From Planctomycetaceae bacterium (GTDB lineage: Bacteria > Planctomycetota > Planctomycetia > Pirellulales > Pirellulaceae), in assembly GCA_024642765.1 (NCBI GenBank), contig JAHEAM010000152.1:1-8446 (forward strand): DNA of 8,446 nt, in the 5' to 3' direction. Each line of letters starts with the position of its first letter. Within the stretch, counting starts at the first letter, position 1. Below the pieces are notes generated by a model. That model had not been told where the DNA came from. It saw only the letters and a list, made by a program, of their open reading frames with translations, and made no database searches. Of the stretch, positions 5,675 to 8,446 are shown piece by piece. The position numbers and the translations under genes were made by a program.

Positions 5675-6883
5675 TTATTCTCGCAAGGCGTTGCTCATGT
5701 TCATGATCGGCAATAATAGGGCCATGACCACGAACAAGATCACTCCAGCCATGATGGTCAACAATAGCGGCTCGATCAACTTCACCATTAAGTCCAACCG
5801 CCGCGTTGTTTCTTTCTCAAGTCCCTGAGCAATATTCACGAGTACAGTATCCATCGTATTGGATTCTTCGGCTACCGCGATCATTTCTGTAACGTTTCGG
5901 GGAAATCGCCCCGATTTTGCCAGCGGCGTCGATAGCGTTGCTCCGGAAGTGATATTTTCTGTAGCGCTTGCAATGGCCTTCGATAATACATGGTTACCTA
6001 CAGCCTCACGACTAATGTCCAACGATCGTATCATTGGGACACCGTTTTTTAGGAGTGTTCCCAAGACACGGCAGAATCTAGCAATTGCCAAGTTCTGAAA
6101 AATGACGCCGAACATTGGCGTCTTCAACTTCAATGTATCCGACAGGATTTTCCCCTTCGGCGTATTTAGTTGAACCCTGATCGCAACAAAAAGTACCGCG
6201 AAAACTGTTAACATTACCCACCAATAGGATGCCAGCCACTTACTGAAATTGAGCAGAATTTCAGTTTGAGCGGGTAATTCGTTTTTTTGACGCAAAGCAT
6301 CGAACATTGGATCGAATCGAGGTACAACGAAAACCAGCAACAACGAGACAACAGTCGACCCAGCCATTAATAACACGGCAGGATAGATCAAAGCTCCGAC
6401 GGTTCGCGACCTCAATTCAGATTGCTGTTCGGTAAAAGCTGCGACGCGTTCAAGCGCATCTTCGAGAAAGCCACCTTCGGCACCGGCCTTCGTCATGTTA
6501 ACTGCCATCTCGTTGAAAATCTTGGGGTGCCGAGAAAAGGCCTCACCAAGTCCCTGTCCATCTTCAACTTTGCTAATAACGTCATCTAGGGCGTTTTGCA
6601 TCGCCTGTGAACTGGCCTGCTGACGCAAGATCGAAATCGATTTGAGTAGGGGAACGCCATTCTTAAGCAATGAAGCCAACTGATCATAAAATGTCGCGAC
6701 CTTCTGTGTACTGACCTTACCGCCCAGAGTTACAGCGGCAGATGATTTTTCAGTGGCAATCGAAATCGGAAACAATGACTTGCCAGTCAAGGTGTTGACC
6801 ACATCACGCTCGGTTGCGGCAGCCATCGAACCGGTGATTTTTTCGCCCGACATGTTGCGAGCGATATACGAGTAGTTTGGCAT
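5675..6883 (-). CDS. gspF: Type II secretion inner-membrane platform protein GspF (PilC-like)
   Basis: Starts at ATG 6883, 7 bases after the gspE stop, with a GGAG at 6896-6899 inside the end of gspE. The 402-residue length is standard. The N-terminus (MPNYSYIARN, then GEKITGSM) is the usual GspF/PilC opening, 'Y.Y.a.d..G....G.i.A'. There are two copies of the T2SSF domain. The first (about 65-185) contains FYDQLASLLKNGVPLLKSI and KAGAEGGFLEDALERVA. The second (about 268-390) contains FCRVLGTLLKNGVPMIRSL and a matching VAEESNTMDTVLVNIA. Membrane helices are predicted at about 165-188, 219-236 and 370-394. The last contains IEPLLLTIMAGVILFVVMAL, a hallmark of the family C-terminus. GspF is the polytopic platform through which GspE drives pseudopilin extraction and assembly. 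Nothing in it appears broken or unusual. Confidence 0.97.
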   Translation of the reverse strand: MPNYSYIARNMSGEKITGSMAAATERDVVNTLTGKSLFPISIATEKSSAAVTLGGKVSTQKVATFYDQLASLLKNGVPLLKSISILRQQASSQAMQNALDDVISKVEDGQGLGEAFSRHPKIFNEMAVNMTKAGAEGGFLEDALERVAAFTEQQSELRSRTVGALIYPAVLLMAGSTVVSLLLVFVVPRFDPMFDALRQKNELPAQTEILLNFSKWLASYWWVMLTVFAVLFVAIRVQLNTPKGKILSDTLKLKTPMFGVIFQNLAIARFCRVLGTLLKNGVPMIRSLDISREAVGNHVLSKAIASATENITSGATLSTPLAKSGRFPRNVTEMIAVAEESNTMDTVLVNIAQGLEKETTRRLDLMVKLIEPLLLTIMAGVILFVVMALLLPIMNMSNALRE

Positions 6884-6890
6884 CTCGAGG

Positions 6891-8446
6891 TTACGCTCCA
6901 GTCATTCCACGATCGGTTTTTGTAATCCGCACTACTTCATCGACGGAAGTTGAGCCGGCAATCGCCTTGAGCCAAGCATCGTCACGCAGCGTCTTCATGC
7001 CTTCGGCGAGCGCTGCTTTTTTGATATCCCAACTGCTTGCACGCACTTGAGCCAGTTCACGAACACTTTCGGATGTTACCAATAATTCGTAAATGCCTAG
7101 TCGACCTCGATATCCGACGTCACGACAATGTCGACATCCTTTTGGTCGATACAACATTCCTTCCCCGAGCAAGTCCCAGGGGAAATCACTCGGGACATCG
7201 TCAGTAGTTGGGCGATAGGCTTCGCGACACTCGATGCATAATCGCCTAACAAGTCGCTGGGCCATTACGGCTTCGACGGTACTTGCGACCAAGAACGGTT
7301 CGACGCCCATATCGATCATCCGCGAAAACGCACTCGCTGCATCGTTAGTATGCAACGTGCTGAAAACCAAGTGGCCAGTCAAAGATGCTTGAATCGCATT
7401 CTCTGCGGTTTCCAAGTCACGAATCTCACCGACGAGCACCACGTCCGGGTCATGCAGCAAAATACTTCGCAGCGAAGCCGCAAACGTCAAACCGATTTTT
7501 GGATGCACTTGGATTTGGTTGATGCCTTCAAGCTGATACTCGACGGGATCCTCCGTCGTAATGATTTTTGTATCAGGGCTGTTGATTTCAATTAGCGAAC
7601 TGTAGAGCGTTGTCGTTTTACCTGAACCCGTAGGGCCAGTCACGAGGACAATTCCGTGAGGCATGTTGATCATCGCGCTGAACGGCTTGTAAGTCGCCTC
7701 GGACATACCCAAGTTCCGCAAATCGAATTTCATCGCACCTTTATCCAAAATCCGCATCACAAGGCCTTCGCCATGGATCATCGGAATTACAGACAAACGC
7801 ACATCGACCTCGCGGCCCTTGACCTTCAGCTTGATCCGTCCGTCTTGAGGCAATCGTTTTTCGGCAATATTGAGGCGAGCCATAATCTTCAATCGACTGA
7901 TCATCGCGGCTTGGAAATGATTGATTTCAGGCGGCACGGGCTGCGAATGCAAAATGCCGTCGATCCGATATCGAATGACGACGCCACTTGCTTGTGATTC
8001 AAGATGCACGTCACTAGCACGCATCTCAATTGCTTCCAGCAAGATTTCGTTCACGAGTCGAACGACACTTGCCTCTTGTGCCATTTCGCCAAGTTCGGAA
8101 CCGTCTGACTCAATGTCTTCGAGAAGTTCAATTCCTTCCTCGGCGCGTTGTTCAATCAGGCCTTCAATGGTTTCACTACCGACGCCCAAATGGGTCTTGA
8201 TCAGTCGAGCAATTTCAACTCTGTCTGCCAAAACGGGTTTGACGTTGAGGCCGGTTGCAGCGCTAACTTCGTCTAGTGGGTAAACATTAAATGGATCACC
8301 GGTAGCAATCACTATCGAACCATTCTCCCTGCGAACCGGGAACAAGGCTTCTCGATAGATGATCTTCTGCGGAAAAGTGTCGAGCAATGTCAAATCGACG
8401 GGCGTGTGACTGAGGTCAATAAACGGCATGCCCAAATCACCCGAAA
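6891..8446 (-). CDS. gspE: Type II secretion assembly ATPase GspE (PilB-like), 5' end beyond window
   Basis: The frame is open to the right edge. ATG 8429 and TTG 8435 are in frame, but they fall at GMPFIDLS. In the family this segment follows an N-terminal helical stretch ('..aLGLPFVDLS'), so the true start is probably outside. Residues below are numbered from TTG 8435. The N-terminal T2SSE_N domain spans about 1-85, followed by an acidic linker (95-117). ATPase features: SDVHLE (141-146), Walker A GPTGSGKT (267-274), Asp box TTEDPVEY (293-300), Walker B with DVVLVGEIRD (331-340) and His box TLHTND (360-365). Four cysteines (C400, C403, C434, C437) form the two CxxC pairs of the zinc-binding C-terminal subdomain of GspE/PilB. 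This cytoplasmic hexameric ATPase powers pseudopilus assembly through GspF and the GspL-like protein. All catalytic motifs are intact. PilB of a pilus system is the alternative, but the following gspG-K genes favour type II secretion. Confidence 0.95.
   Translation of the reverse strand, partial: SGDLGMPFIDLSHTPVDLTLLDTFPQKIIYREALFPVRRENGSIVIATGDPFNVYPLDEVSAATGLNVKPVLADRVEIARLIKTHLGVGSETIEGLIEQRAEEGIELLEDIESDGSELGEMAQEASVVRLVNEILLEAIEMRASDVHLESQASGVVIRYRIDGILHSQPVPPEINHFQAAMISRLKIMARLNIAEKRLPQDGRIKLKVKGREVDVRLSVIPMIHGEGLVMRILDKGAMKFDLRNLGMSEATYKPFSAMINMPHGIVLVTGPTGSGKTTTLYSSLIEINSPDTKIITTEDPVEYQLEGINQIQVHPKIGLTFAASLRSILLHDPDVVLVGEIRDLETAENAIQASLTGHLVFSTLHTNDAASAFSRMIDMGVEPFLVASTVEAVMAQRLVRRLCIECREAYRPTTDDVPSDFPWDLLGEGMLYRPKGCRHCRDVGYRGRLGIYELLVTSESVRELAQVRASSWDIKKAALAEGMKTLRDDAWLKAIAGSTSVDEVVRITKTDRGMTGA

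Noticed and set aside
7350..8283. Plus-strand open frames opposite gspE
   Set aside because: gspE carries every ATPase motif in this region. The opposite frames show no recognisable domain or start signal.

Overview
The window holds most of one type II secretion / type IV pilus-like operon. All genes are on the minus strand, read from the right edge to the left edge. In transcription order they are gspE (assembly ATPase, start beyond the right edge), gspF (inner-membrane platform), gspG (major pseudopilin), gspH, gspI and gspJ (minor pseudopilins), gspK (tip pseudopilin), and a PilM-like protein with a membrane anchor in the GspL position, cut by the left edge. No secretin (GspD), GspC, GspM or prepilin peptidase lies inside the window. 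No RNA gene, insertion sequence, CRISPR array or attachment site was seen, and no stretch longer than about 140 bases lacks a gene.

Layout: gspE and gspF are 7 bases apart. An 85-base gap with a strong Shine-Dalgarno sequence precedes gspG. A 140-base gap between gspG and gspH carries a long hairpin followed by a T-rich run. From gspH to gspL the genes are packed with gaps of 9 bases or less, and I/J and J/K overlap by 4 bases. This matches a system in which the major pseudopilin must be made in excess over the minor ones.

Working model from the families: GspE hydrolyses ATP in the cytoplasm and works through GspF and the PilM/GspL-like protein to assemble GspG into a periplasmic pseudopilus. 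GspH, I, J and K form its tip. GspJ and GspK both carry extra material here. GspJ has a Gly/Thr tract encoded by four perfect 21-base repeats. GspK is long (527 residues), with an EF-hand-type calcium loop and an acidic, Thr-rich insert.

Organism: gene order, the gspH to gspL coupling, a base composition near 50% GC by eye, weak or absent Shine-Dalgarno sequences on several genes, and the pattern of a PilM-like GspL with an enlarged GspK suggest a diderm outside the classical Proteobacteria. Planctomycetota (Pirellulales-like) is my best guess. This is inference, because no taxonomic marker is present.

The operon is recognisable rather than a wholly new system. The novel parts are the remodelled tip proteins, the degenerate PilM-like subunit and the hairpin after gspG.
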